Shown here piece by piece: positions 51,931 to 60,653 of a stretch of 64,000 bases of DNA (positions are counted from its first letter, which is position 1; each line of letters opens with the position of its first letter). The notes under the pieces are model-generated. The model was not told the DNA's origin. It saw nothing but the letters and a program-made list of their open reading frames with translations, and searched no databases. The stretch is from Robiginitalea sp. SC105 (GTDB lineage: Bacteria; Bacteroidota; Bacteroidia; Flavobacteriales; Flavobacteriaceae), in assembly GCF_014243345.1 (NCBI RefSeq), contig NZ_JACLZF010000002.1:1240001-1304000 (forward strand). Reading direction: 5' to 3'. The position numbers and the translations under genes are program-made.

Positions 51931-53248
51931 CTCCCCCGTTTTTATTTCCTTTTTTCGCTTTGAGGTCCTCCAGGCGGATGGATACCGCCCTGGCGTGGGC
52001 GTGCAGCCCCTCGGCTGTGGCCATGGTCGCGATGGCCGGACCGATTTCCCGGATCCCTGTACTGCTCAGGCGCTGGTAGGTGATGCTCTTGGTGTAGCTG
52101 TCGAGGTTGACCCCGCTGTACTGTCGTGCAAATCCGTTCGTAGGGAGGGTATGGTTGGTCCCGGAAGCGTAATCCCCGGCACTTTCCGGGGTGTAATTGC
52201 CCAAAAACACGGAGCCCGCATTGCGGATTTCAGCCAGCAGAAAGGCTTCTTCCCGGTGGCAGACAATCAAATGTTCCGGGGCGTAGGCATTGATCATATC
52301 GGCGAGTTCCCGGACCGAGCCCAGCAGCACAATTTTGCTGTTGCCAAGGGCGTCCGCTGCGATTTCCCTCCGGGGCAGTTCCCGCAATTGCTTCCTCAAT
52401 TCCTCCCGTACAGCGCCAGGAAGTTCGGCATCGTCCGTAAGCAACAGGACCTGGCTGTCCCGCCCGTGCTCCGCCTGGCTCAGTAAATCGGAAGCCACAT
52501 AGGCGGGTTTTGCCGAGCTGTCCGCAACCACGAGGACTTCACTGGGACCGGCCGGCATGTCGATCGCAACGCCTTCTTTGACAGCTCGTTGCTTGGCCTG
52601 GGTAACGTATTGGTTGCCGGGTCCGAATATTTTATAGACTGAAGGGATTTCCCGGGTCCCGTAGGTCATGGCGGCAATGGCCTGGATACCGCCCACCCGG
52701 CAAATTGTATGTACCCCGCAAATACCCGCCGCATAACAGATGGCCGGATGGAGCGCACCCTGGGCATCCGGGGGGGAACAAAGGACAATTTCCCGGCAGC
52801 CCGCCAGCGCAGCAGGGATGGCGAGCATCAGCACCGTGGAAAATAAGGGCGCAGTCCCCCCGGGAATGTAAATGCCTACTTTTTCAATGGGCTTTTTTTC
52901 CTGCCAGCAGGTTACCCCGGGGCGGGTTTCCACCCGGACCACACCGGTGCGTTGGGCCTCGTGGAACTTTCGGATGTTGTCGTAGGCCAGGTCTATTGCG
53001 GCCTTCAGGTCAGCGGGAACCTCTGCCGCCAGCCTGTCGGCCTCCTCCTTTGGAAGCACCAGGCTTTCAGGGGACACCCCGTCGAACCTTTCGGTAAATT
53101 GCCGTACTGCCGGATCCCCGGATTCCCTGACAGCGGTAAAGACTTCGTCCACGATTGCCTCCAGCGACATCGCAGATGCCGTTGGCCGTTGCAGCAATTC
53201 CTTCCAGCGGGAAGGTTCCGGATAAGGGATCAATTGCATCATTTCCAT
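51923..53248 (-). CDS. hisD: Histidinol dehydrogenase
   Basis: 441 residues, full length. YIPGGTAPLFSTVLMLAIPA, KIFGPGNQYVTQAKQ, GPSEVLVVAD and DLLSQAEHGRDSQ (zinc ligands) are all present, and YAPEHLIV supplies the catalytic His region. It converts histidinol to histidine in two NAD+ steps. It starts 3 bp after the hisG stop and overlaps hisC. Confidence 0.97.
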   Translation of the reverse strand: MEMMQLIPYPEPSRWKELLQRPTASAMSLEAIVDEVFTAVRESGDPAVRQFTERFDGVSPESLVLPKEEADRLAAEVPADLKAAIDLAYDNIRKFHEAQRTGVVRVETRPGVTCWQEKKPIEKVGIYIPGGTAPLFSTVLMLAIPAALAGCREIVLCSPPDAQGALHPAICYAAGICGVHTICRVGGIQAIAAMTYGTREIPSVYKIFGPGNQYVTQAKQRAVKEGVAIDMPAGPSEVLVVADSSAKPAYVASDLLSQAEHGRDSQVLLLTDDAELPGAVREELRKQLRELPRREIAADALGNSKIVLLGSVRELADMINAYAPEHLIVCHREEAFLLAEIRNAGSVFLGNYTPESAGDYASGTNHTLPTNGFARQYSGVNLDSYTKSITYQRLSSTGIREIGPAIATMATAEGLHAHARAVSIRLEDLKAKKGNKNGGDD

Positions 53249-53251
53249 TTC

Positions 53252-54109
53252 TTAAAGGACCATTTTCTCTATCGGACACACCAGGATACCTTCTGCACCG
53301 GCTTTTTTCACCTTGTCCAGTACTTCCCAGAAGTGCTCCCTGTTGATCACCGTGTGGACGGAACTCCAGCCTTCCTCCGCCAGGGGGAGGACGGTTGGGC
53401 TGCGCATCCCGGGCAGCAGGGCGATTATCTCCTCCAGCTTTTCATTCGGGGCGTTCATCAGCACGTATTTGTTCTGCCTGGCCTTGAGCACGGATTGGAT
53501 CCGGAAGCGAAGTCGTTCCAGGATGGCCTCCTGGGCCGGGCCTATTTTTGGTGATACCGCAAGGACCGCCTCGCTCTGCAAGAAGACCTCCACCTCCTTC
53601 AGGTTGTTTTTGAACAGGGTACTGCCGCTGGATACGATATCGCAAATAGCATCGGCCAGCCCGATGTTCGGGGCGATTTCCACCGAACCGTTGATGATGT
53701 GCAGCTCTGCTTCAACCCCCGCCTTGTCGAGGAAGTGCCGGACGGTATTCGGGTAGGAAGTCGCAATTCGTTTCCCCTTTAAATCGGCCATGCTGCTATA
53801 GCGTTCCGACTTGGGAAGCGCAAGGGAAACCCGGCATTTAGAAAATCCCAGTCGTGCGCTCACCCCTATGTCCGACCCTTTTTCAAAGAGGACATTCTCC
53901 CCGATGATGGCGATATCCACCACCCCGTCCCTGAGGTACTGTGGGATGTCCCCGTTCCGCAGGTAGAGCACCTCCATCGGGAAATCCCGGGCATCTGCCT
54001 TCAGTTGGTCGCGGCCATTGTCGATGGAGATACCACAATCCTTTAGGATCCGGAGGGAGTCCTCGTTCAGCCTGCCGCTTTTCTGGATGGCGATCTTTAT
54101 TTTATCCAT
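53252..54109 (-). CDS. hisG: ATP phosphoribosyltransferase, long form
   Basis: 285 residues: the long HisG with its own C-terminal ACT-like regulatory domain (about 215-285), so no hisZ is needed and histidine feedback is expected. Key blocks are KIAIQKSGRLNEDSLRIL at the start, RIATSYPNTVRHFLDK, and DAICDIVSSGSTLFKNNL, the PRPP loop. First structural gene after the attenuator. Confidence 0.97.
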   Translation of the reverse strand: MDKIKIAIQKSGRLNEDSLRILKDCGISIDNGRDQLKADARDFPMEVLYLRNGDIPQYLRDGVVDIAIIGENVLFEKGSDIGVSARLGFSKCRVSLALPKSERYSSMADLKGKRIATSYPNTVRHFLDKAGVEAELHIINGSVEIAPNIGLADAICDIVSSGSTLFKNNLKEVEVFLQSEAVLAVSPKIGPAQEAILERLRFRIQSVLKARQNKYVLMNAPNEKLEEIIALLPGMRSPTVLPLAEEGWSSVHTVINREHFWEVLDKVKKAGAEGILVCPIEKMVL

Positions 54110-54145
54110 AGGTTTTGCAAAAATAGTTACCAGTTGTGGTTAAAT

Positions 54146-54175
54146 AAAAAAACCCGCTTGATTGCTCAAACGGGT
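54146..54175 (-). terminator. his attenuator terminator
   Basis: On the minus strand ACCCGTTTGA-GCAA-TCAAGCGGGT makes a 10-bp stem (one G-T) followed by seven T residues. It lies 36 bp before hisG and 33 bp after the leader-peptide stop. A terminator between promoter and first gene is the core of an attenuator. Its 5' arm (54164-54172, CGTTTGAGC) can pair instead with 54215-54223 (GCTCAGGCG) in the leader ORF, which would disrupt the terminator. Confidence 0.9.
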
Positions 54176-54208
54176 CAGAATATGTGGTTTACGACACAAC
54201 ATATACCG

Positions 54209-54262
54209 CTACCTCGCCTGAGCGCAGGAGCCGATATGATGATGTGTGTTGGATTTCTTCAT
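54209..54262 (-). CDS. hisL: his operon leader peptide
   Basis: 17-codon ATG frame, MKKSNTHHHIGSCAQAR, with three consecutive His codons at 7-9. It lies between the SPFH gene and the attenuator terminator of the his operon. A ribosome waiting at the His codons would leave codons 14-16 (GCT CAG GCG) free to pair over nine positions with the terminator's 5' arm. A ribosome that reaches the TAG stop would cover them and let the terminator form. The geometry matches classical amino-acid attenuation. Position, His run and alternative pairing agree, so confidence is high although no experiment is available. Confidence 0.88.
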   Translation of the reverse strand: MKKSNTHHHIGSCAQAR

Positions 54263-54270
54263 TACGACGG

Positions 54271-54298
54271 TAAAAGTAAGCCAAACTTTTTAAAGATA
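54271..54298 (-). promoter_or_regulatory. Candidate promoter of the his operon
   Basis: Two near matches to TAnnTTTG lie before the leader ATG on the minus strand: TACTTTTA (54271-54278) and TATCTTTA (54291-54298), each one base off. The second gives a leader of about 20 nt. I cannot choose between them. Confidence 0.35.
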
Positions 54299-54310
54299 AA
54301 AACCGGGCAT

Positions 54311-55126
54311 TTAATTATTGCCGAGGATTATCGGAAGCCCGTTTTCCCCGGATCCGACCACCACCACTTTGGCGTTGGGGGATTCCGCAAGCTTCAACGT
54401 GGCTTCTATCCCTTTGTCCGTAAGGATTTTATCCGTCAGCGAAGCGCTGAGTATGCGGTTTGCATCGGCCTTACCCTGTGCTTCGATCCGCTGGCGCTGC
54501 GCTTCTTTGTCGGCGCTGATCAGCCGGAATTCATACTCCAGTGACTGCTGTTCCTGTTTCAGTTTCCGTTCGATGGCCTCCTTGATAGTTTCAGGGAGGG
54601 TGACATCGCGGACCAGCACTTCGTTGAGCTGGATATACTGGTCATCCACGATTTTCTGGGTTTCCAAGAAGATCTCCTGCTGGATCGCATCCCGTTTGCT
54701 GGAATAGAGTTGCTCCGGGGTATACCTGCCCACCACCGACCGGGCAGCGGAACGGATGGCCGGAAGGAGGATGCGCTCCTTGTATTCCTCCCCCTTTTCC
54801 TGGTGGAGTTTCCCGAGCTCGTTTGCCCTGGGCTGGAACCAGGCCGAAGCATCGAGCTGTATGTCCAGGCCGTTGCTGGAAAGCACCTTCATCTTCTCGA
54901 AAACTTCCTGTTGCCGCACTTCATAGATGAATACTTTGTTCCAGGGCGCCACCAGGTGGAATCCCTCCCCCAGCGGGGGTTCATCGGTTACCACCCCGTC
55001 CCCGAAGGTCCGGTACAGCACCCCGGCTTCACCGGAGCCGATCGTGATGGCCGATTTGGAAATTAATATGATGAGTAAAATAACTGTGATGATTGCCGGT
55101 AAGGCAATTTTGGGTAATCTGTCCAT
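54311..55126 (-). CDS. SPFH/prohibitin-family membrane protein
   Basis: 271 residues. An N-terminal membrane anchor (about 9-27, IALPAIITVILLIILI) is followed by a Band-7/SPFH domain: SGEAGVLYRTFGDGV, GFHLVAPWNKVFIYEVRQQE and ARSVVGRYTPEQLYS. A long helical stretch with charged heptads (KEAIERKLKQEQQSLEYEFRLISADKEAQRQRIEAQGKA) ends it. Prohibitin-like proteins form large membrane rings that hold proteases or organise the membrane. Starts 12 bp after the VWA membrane gene. Confidence 0.9.
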   Translation of the reverse strand: MDRLPKIALPAIITVILLIILISKSAITIGSGEAGVLYRTFGDGVVTDEPPLGEGFHLVAPWNKVFIYEVRQQEVFEKMKVLSSNGLDIQLDASAWFQPRANELGKLHQEKGEEYKERILLPAIRSAARSVVGRYTPEQLYSSKRDAIQQEIFLETQKIVDDQYIQLNEVLVRDVTLPETIKEAIERKLKQEQQSLEYEFRLISADKEAQRQRIEAQGKADANRILSASLTDKILTDKGIEATLKLAESPNAKVVVVGSGENGLPIILGNN

Positions 55127-55138
55127 AGTTGTATTTAA

Positions 55139-57160
55139 TTATAGCAATCCATTATATTTTCGAATAAACCACTCCGCTGCGAGGCAAAGGGCAATGCCAA
55201 AAAGCAACCAGTGGTAATCTATTAAAGATACGACATTCCTTCGGCTTTTCTGCACCGGCCGGAAGCGGTCGGAATTGAGGAGGCTGTCCCGCAACGCTCC
55301 CGTGGTTCCGGGGAAATACAGGGTGCCGCCGGACTGTCCGGCCAGCTGCCCGAGTTTGCGGGCATCACTGGAAAGCTGCTGGCTTTCCAGGTCAAATGCC
55401 AGGAGGCTGAACGCCCCGGATTCGCTGAAGCCGGAATCCCCGGCACGTACCGTAAACTGGTAGGTCCCGGGGGGGAGTCCTGTCACATCGGCTTCAAAAT
55501 AATCGGTTCGCAGGGCCATGGGCCGCGGTTCCAATGCCCGGCCCGTGCTGTCCGCCAGTTGCAGGACCAGCCGGGCATCCGGATCAAACACAAAGGATTC
55601 GTCGTAATACCGGGCCCGGATGAGGGCGTTTCCGCTGTCTTCGTAAAGGGGCTGGTATTCCAGGCTCAGGCGTTTGCTGCTGCCCCCGGCTGTCAGGAAG
55701 AGAAGGGTCTTGGCCATAAAGGCATCGAAGCCTTCAAAATTCCCTGCTTCTCGATAGGCAGCCATCCGCCATTTCCAGATCCCGCTTCCCATAAACAGGA
55801 TCTCCCGACGGGAACCTTTGATATAGGCGAGTAATGGCTCCTGCATATCGATTCCGCGGACGCGTTGGCCCAACAGGGTCTGGTTGTCGGCTGCAATGAG
55901 GAGGTTCCCCAACCGGCCCTCCAGGGGTGGATATTCCGAGACATCCCAATCCGAAAGGTCAAAAAAATCGAAGGCGGCATTTCGCAGGGGCAACATTTCG
56001 TCATAGGGCCCCATTTCCTCCAGTTCGTAGCTGTTTTGGGCAGTATTCAGGAAGCCCCAGTCGGTCAGGGGGCCGGCCAGGGTGATCTGGGGGATATCCC
56101 TCTGTCTGAGGGCTTCATAGAGTTTTTTGAACCGGGTGTCCGGCTGAAACAACACCAATAAGTCTGCTTCATCCAGCTGGTCCTGGGCTTCTTCCGGGCT
56201 GACCAGGGCCACTTCGCGTTGTTCATTTTTCAAAATGCTGCGCCGCAGGGCCCCGATATCCGGGTGGTTCCTGGTAAATACCAGCAGAATCCGGGTTCGC
56301 TCGTCCACTACCTCCAACCCGGCCAGCCGACGGTTATTGGCTGTATTGCGTTCTGATGGGAGGGGCGCTACAGTGGCTTCCAACCTGTGGAACCCAACAG
56401 AACCGGCCTGCAGTAAAATTTCGAGCTGTCGGGTGGAATTTCCAGGTTCGAGTGTCAGGGTTTCCCTGTGTACGCGGCGGCCATTGTCGCTCAGGGTGAG
56501 AATTGCGGATACCGGTTCCCGGCCCGAGTAGGAAAGCAATATTTCAACCGGGAACTGGTTGTCGAGGAAGGCAAAGCGGTTTACGTTGAGCTGATCCACA
56601 CGGACATCCCGATACCGCGTGGTATCCCCGACAACGACGGGGTAAACGGCTGCACTTCTTTCCCGGGCATGCAGGTAACTGCGGCCCGAATTCTCATTGC
56701 CATCCGTCACCAGCACAATAGAGGCATTTTCAGTGGACAGTGTATTGTCCAACCGGTCCAGGGCGGCACTGATGTCCGTGCGATTAGCTGAAAAATCAAG
56801 GCTGTCCGATAAGGAAAGTTCCCCGCCAAAGGTGTAAACATCCCTGTCGAACCGGGTTTCGAATTCCGGACCCAATCCAAAGGCAGTGCGGATATCCCTG
56901 ACTTGCTGGCGGGCATCCTCTTTGATGGAAGCGCTGTTGTCCAACAGGAGTACCAGCCGGTGTTTTTCCAGGTAGGTGCGTGTTTCGGTTACCCTGGGAT
57001 TAATCAATAGGAGTAGCATCCCCATCAGCGCAAGGAAGCGGAGGGCTGCCAGCAGTACCCGGAACCGGACCTGCTTTGGCTTGAAAAAATACTGAAACCA
57101 AACCAGTCCAAGACTCAGGATGGCACAGAGCACAATCCATAATACCGGGTGGTCGGGCAT
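55139..57160 (-). CDS. VWA-domain membrane protein, BatA-like
   Basis: 673 residues. Two N-terminal spans (about 6-26 and 34-53) are followed by a VWA domain with a complete MIDAS start LLLDNSASIKE (Asp74, Ser76, Ser78). A middle region at ~170-280 is Ig-like, and a later region resembles a glutamine-amidotransferase-fold segment (LLVLFQPDTRFKKLYEALRQ). One C-terminal span is near 645-665. The large domain is probably periplasmic. Such proteins are common in Bacteroidetes; function unknown. It shares its unit with a 48-residue membrane protein and the SPFH gene. Confidence 0.8.
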   Translation of the reverse strand: MPDHPVLWIVLCAILSLGLVWFQYFFKPKQVRFRVLLAALRFLALMGMLLLLINPRVTETRTYLEKHRLVLLLDNSASIKEDARQQVRDIRTAFGLGPEFETRFDRDVYTFGGELSLSDSLDFSANRTDISAALDRLDNTLSTENASIVLVTDGNENSGRSYLHARERSAAVYPVVVGDTTRYRDVRVDQLNVNRFAFLDNQFPVEILLSYSGREPVSAILTLSDNGRRVHRETLTLEPGNSTRQLEILLQAGSVGFHRLEATVAPLPSERNTANNRRLAGLEVVDERTRILLVFTRNHPDIGALRRSILKNEQREVALVSPEEAQDQLDEADLLVLFQPDTRFKKLYEALRQRDIPQITLAGPLTDWGFLNTAQNSYELEEMGPYDEMLPLRNAAFDFFDLSDWDVSEYPPLEGRLGNLLIAADNQTLLGQRVRGIDMQEPLLAYIKGSRREILFMGSGIWKWRMAAYREAGNFEGFDAFMAKTLLFLTAGGSSKRLSLEYQPLYEDSGNALIRARYYDESFVFDPDARLVLQLADSTGRALEPRPMALRTDYFEADVTGLPPGTYQFTVRAGDSGFSESGAFSLLAFDLESQQLSSDARKLGQLAGQSGGTLYFPGTTGALRDSLLNSDRFRPVQKSRRNVVSLIDYHWLLFGIALCLAAEWFIRKYNGLL

Positions 57161-57177
57161 TTAGTCTTTCTTCTCTT

Positions 57178-57324
57178 TTAATTCATTTTCAGGTGCCGGT
57201 CGACACGCTTGTCTACCAGCAGTACGAGCAGCCCGCAAAGGAGGACCACCCCTGTATAACCCAGAATCATAATTCGGTACTTTTGCAGTTCATTCAAAAT
57301 ACCTTCCTCTGAGGGCCCGGGCAT
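57178..57324 (-). CDS. Small single-span membrane protein, 48 aa
   Basis: 48-codon ATG frame, 17 bp upstream of the VWA membrane gene on the same strand. MPGPSEEGILNELQKYRI is followed by one hydrophobic span (about 19-38, ILGYTGVVLLCGLLVLLV) and a basic tail DKRVDRHLKMN. The positive-inside rule places the C-terminus in the cytosol. Tight linkage to the VWA and SPFH genes suggests a subunit of one membrane assembly (inference). Confidence 0.6.
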   Translation of the reverse strand: MPGPSEEGILNELQKYRIMILGYTGVVLLCGLLVLLVDKRVDRHLKMN

Positions 57325-57351
57325 TTCCTGCCGGGGTCCAGAAGCAAAATG

Positions 57352-58098
57352 TCAGGTAAGCATACCGCCGTCCACGTGCAATACCTGACCCGTCACATAG
57401 GCCGACAAGTCGGAGGCGAGATACAGGCAGGCATTGGCCACATCCTCCGGGGTACCTCCCCGTTTAAGCGGAATGGCATCCCGCCAGCCCTGGACGGTTT
57501 TCTCATCCAGTTTCCCGGTCATTTCCGTTTCGATAAAGCCGGGGGCAATCGCATTGCAGCGGATGTTGCGGGAGCCGAGCTCCAAGGCGATGCTCTTGGT
57601 GAAACCAATCATCCCGGCCTTGGAGGCCGCGTAGTTCGCCTGTCCGGCATTCCCCTTGACCCCCACCACGCTGCTCATATTGATGATGGATCCGCTGCGC
57701 TGTTTCAGGAATGTGCGCTGGATTGCCTTGGTCATATTGAATACCGACTTCAGGTTGATGTCTATCACCTTGTCGAAGTCCTCTTCCGTCATCCGCATCA
57801 ATAGGTTATCCTTGGTAATCCCGGCATTGTTCACCAGGATATCCACCCCGCCGAAATCTTCAAGAACACTGTTTACAAGGCTTTCGGCGGCTTCAAAGCT
57901 CGAGGCATCACTCTTGTAGGCCTTTGCTTTTACGCCCATGGCCTTGAGTTTCTTTTCCAACTCCAGGGCCGGCCCGTCGCTGCTGCTGTAGGTAAAGGCC
58001 ACATCGGCACCTTCCCTGGCGAAGACTTCTGCGATCCCGCTGCCGATTCCGCGGCTGGCCCCGGTAATAATTGCTTTTTTTCCTTCTAGGATTTTCAT
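57352..58098 (-). CDS. fabG: 3-oxoacyl-ACP reductase
   Basis: 248 residues from MKILEGKKAII. Cofactor motif ITGASRGIGSGIA, NNAGITKDNLL, catalytic Ser in INMSSVVGVKGN, Tyr and Lys in NYAASKAG, C-terminus YVTGQVLHVDGGM. All FabG features are present, including TKDNLLMRM, so this is the fatty-acid-synthesis enzyme. It starts after the sucD terminator, so it needs its own promoter. Confidence 0.94.
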   Translation of the reverse strand: MKILEGKKAIITGASRGIGSGIAEVFAREGADVAFTYSSSDGPALELEKKLKAMGVKAKAYKSDASSFEAAESLVNSVLEDFGGVDILVNNAGITKDNLLMRMTEEDFDKVIDINLKSVFNMTKAIQRTFLKQRSGSIINMSSVVGVKGNAGQANYAASKAGMIGFTKSIALELGSRNIRCNAIAPGFIETEMTGKLDEKTVQGWRDAIPLKRGGTPEDVANACLYLASDLSAYVTGQVLHVDGGMLT

Positions 58099-58156
58099 GG
58101 ATACTGGTTTAGGATGGCTTTTATTCAAAGATAACGGGTTTGAGCCAAGCCGCCAT

Positions 58157-58180
58157 AAAAAATCCCGCGCAGAGGCGGGA
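58157..58180 (-). terminator. Intrinsic terminator after sucD
   Basis: On the minus strand TCCCGC-6 bases-GCGGGA is followed by six T residues, about 25 bp after the sucD stop. Confidence 0.82.
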
Positions 58181-58202
58181 CTTTATCAATCTCTTAACGG
58201 TT

Positions 58203-59075
58203 TCAGGAGAGGACCTCCGATACCTTTTCGCCAATTTTGGCCGGGGAATCCACCACGTGGATCCCGCATTCCCGCATGATGCGCTTTTTGGCCTGGGCCG
58301 TATCGTCGCTTCCCCCGACAATCGCACCGGCATGCCCCATGGTCCTTCCGGCGGGGGCTGTTTCGCCGGCAATAAAACCGACTACCGGCTTTTTGCTGCC
58401 ACTCTCCTTATACCAGCGGGCTGCCTCGGCCTCCAGTTGGCCACCGATCTCCCCGATCATCACCACGCATTCGGTTTCCGGGTCGTTGACGAGCAGTTCC
58501 ACCGCTTCCTTTGTGGTGGTCCCGATAATAGGGTCCCCCCCGATACCGATGGCTGTGGTGATTCCCAGGCCCTGCCGGACTACCTGGTCGGCAGCCTCAT
58601 AGGTGAGGGTTCCGGATTTGGAAACTATGCCCACATTCCCTTTTTTAAATACAAAACCCGGCATGATTCCCACCTTGGCTTCCCCCGGGGTAATGACACC
58701 CGGGCAATTGGGGCCGATCAGCCGGCTCCCCCTGTCCTTTACATAGCTGTGGGCCTTGATCATATCGGCGACCGGGATCCCCTCTGTAATGGTAATGATT
58801 ACCCCGATTCCCGCACTGGCGGCCTCCATGATGGCATCAGCGGCAAATGCAGGCGGCACAAAGATGATGGTGGTATCTGCCCCGGTTTGTTTGACGGCGT
58901 CCTCAACGGTGTTGAAAACCGGTTTGCCCAAATGCTCCTGGCCGCCCTTGCCCGGGGTAACCCCCCCGACGACATTCGTGCCGTATTCGATCATTTGTTC
59001 CGCGTGGAAAGTTCCCTCGCTGCCGGTAAAACCCTGAACTATAATTTTGGAATCTTTGTTAACTAGAACGCTCAT
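58203..59075 (-). CDS. sucD: Succinyl-CoA synthetase alpha subunit
   Basis: 290 residues. CoA-binding N-terminal domain ([38 protein letters not shown]) and ligase domain with [20 protein letters not shown] and the phospho-His in [14 protein letters not shown]-cycle step. The beta subunit gene sucC is not adjacent. Last gene on the strand after the lipid A cluster, 60 bp downstream of lpxD2. Confidence 0.96.
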   Translation of the reverse strand: MSVLVNKDSKIIVQGFTGSEGTFHAEQMIEYGTNVVGGVTPGKGGQEHLGKPVFNTVEDAVKQTGADTTIIFVPPAFAADAIMEAASAGIGVIITITEGIPVADMIKAHSYVKDRGSRLIGPNCPGVITPGEAKVGIMPGFVFKKGNVGIVSKSGTLTYEAADQVVRQGLGITTAIGIGGDPIIGTTTKEAVELLVNDPETECVVMIGEIGGQLEAEAARWYKESGSKKPVVGFIAGETAPAGRTMGHAGAIVGGSDDTAQAKKRIMRECGIHVVDSPAKIGEKVSEVLS

Positions 59076-59135
59076 TTATCCGTTTTTTGGTTTGTACAAA
59101 AATAGGCCTTACCCGCCGATCGGGCCATAGAAATG

Positions 59136-60071
59136 CTATTGTTTTTTGAGTTTCACGGCCAGGGCGGGGATCTGTCTCAGGGCGGCGAGTTGTTTCAGCC
59201 GCTCCCGAGCTTCTTCCGCCGGGCTTCCAAAATAGGTCTTGCCGCCCTCCAGGGATTTGGAGATTCCTGTCTGTGCAAGCACCACAGCGCCTTTTCCGAT
59301 GCGGATCGCACTGGTTACACCCACCTGGCCCCAGAGGGTCACCTCGTCTTCAATCACCACACAACCCGCGATCCCAGTCTGTGAGGCAATCAGGCAGCGA
59401 CTGCCGATAACCGTGTCGTGGCCCACATGGACCTGGTTGTCCAGCTTGCTGCCGGAGCCCACACGGGTATCCCCGGTGACGCCGCGGTCTATGGTGCATA
59501 AAGCCCCGAGTTCCACGTCGTCCTCCAGCACGGCCCGCCCCCCGGAAAGCAACCGGTCAAAGCCCTCGGGCCGTTTTTTGTAATAAAAGGCATCCGAACC
59601 GACCACCGTACCCGATTGCACCACGACCCGGTCCCCGAGGACGCAGTAATCCCCGATGGTTACGTTCGGGTGGATGATGCAGTCCCGGCCAATTTGCACA
59701 TGCGCACCGATCCTGACGTTTGGCCCGATATGCGAGCCTTCGCCTATGGTCGCCGTTTCCGCAATGGCCTCGCCAAACCCTGAAAAGGGCCTGAAATGGC
59801 TGGTGAGCCGGTTAAAATCCCTGAAAGGATCTTCAGAGATCAGCAGGGCCTTTCCCTCCGGACAGTCCACTTCCTTGTTGATCAAAACCGTGGTGGCTGC
59901 CGATTTAAGCGCCTTGTCATAGTATTTCGGATGGTCCACAAACACGATGTCCCCGGGCTCCACCACGTGTATTTCGTTCATCCCGGTCACCGGGAATTCC
60001 TCAGGCCCCACAAAACCGATGCCGAGGATGTCGGCTATTTCACGAAGGGTATGCTTCCTGGGGAATTTCAT
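59136..60071 (-). CDS. Second LpxD-like acyltransferase
   Basis: 311 residues, shorter than the lpxD at 62840. A left-handed beta-helix of hexapeptide repeats (IGEGSHIGPNVRIGAHVQIG) is present, and KLDNQVHVGHDTVIGSRCLIASQTGIAG keeps the catalytic His. The N-terminal uridine-binding part is shortened. It may add a different acyl chain, or act on another UDP-sugar. Same direction as and 12 bp behind efp; a paralogue from duplication is likely. Confidence 0.85.
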   Translation of the reverse strand: MKFPRKHTLREIADILGIGFVGPEEFPVTGMNEIHVVEPGDIVFVDHPKYYDKALKSAATTVLINKEVDCPEGKALLISEDPFRDFNRLTSHFRPFSGFGEAIAETATIGEGSHIGPNVRIGAHVQIGRDCIIHPNVTIGDYCVLGDRVVVQSGTVVGSDAFYYKKRPEGFDRLLSGGRAVLEDDVELGALCTIDRGVTGDTRVGSGSKLDNQVHVGHDTVIGSRCLIASQTGIAGCVVIEDEVTLWGQVGVTSAIRIGKGAVVLAQTGISKSLEGGKTYFGSPAEEARERLKQLAALRQIPALAVKLKKQ

Positions 60072-60083
60072 CTGCTGCTTTAT

Positions 60084-60650
60084 TTATTCTTTCGCGCGTT
60101 CCATATACGCGGCATTGGAAGTATCAATCTTGATCTTGTCCCCTTCGTTGATAAAAAGCGGGACATTGATACGGGCGCCGGTTTCCACTACGGCCACCTT
60201 GGTGGCGTTGGTGGCGGTATTCCCCTTGATCCCGGGCTCCGCCTCGGTCACTTCCAGTACCACGCTGGCCGGCATATCCACGGAAAGGGGCATGCTGTCC
60301 TCGGTATTGAACATGATGGTGACCACCTCCCCTTCCTTCAAAAGGTCCGGGGTATCCAGGGCGCTTTCCTGAAGGGCGATCTGGTTGTAGTCGTCCGTGT
60401 TCATGAAGTGGTAGGTCTGCCCGTCCGCATAGAGGAACTGGTAGGAGCGGGTTTCCACGCGCACGTCATCGATCTTGTGACCTGCCGAAAAGGTGTTGTC
60501 AAGGACCTTGCCCGTGGTGATGCTCTTGAGCTTGGTACGGACAAAAGCAGGTCCCTTCCCCGGTTTTACGTGCAGGAATTCAGTGATTTTATAGATATCG
60601 TTGTTGTACCGGATACAGAGCCCTTTCCGGATATCAGATGTACTTGCCAT
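60084..60650 (-). CDS. efp: Translation elongation factor P
   Basis: 188 residues: three beta-barrel domains with the tip loop VKPGKGPAFVRTKLK bearing the Lys that is often modified, and a C-terminal VPLFINEGDKIKIDTSNAAYMERA. It relieves ribosome stalling at polyproline. It lies inside the lipid A cluster, between lpxA (3-bp gap) and lpxD2 (12-bp gap), an arrangement common in Bacteroidetes. Confidence 0.96.
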   Translation of the reverse strand: MASTSDIRKGLCIRYNNDIYKITEFLHVKPGKGPAFVRTKLKSITTGKVLDNTFSAGHKIDDVRVETRSYQFLYADGQTYHFMNTDDYNQIALQESALDTPDLLKEGEVVTIMFNTEDSMPLSVDMPASVVLEVTEAEPGIKGNTATNATKVAVVETGARINVPLFINEGDKIKIDTSNAAYMERAKE

Positions 60651-60653
60651 AAA

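Noticed and set aside
54134-54544. 136-codon + strand frame across the his leader and SPFH gene
   Set aside because: It starts with TTG inside the attenuator terminator and runs antisense to the SPFH gene. The leader peptide on the other strand explains the region better.
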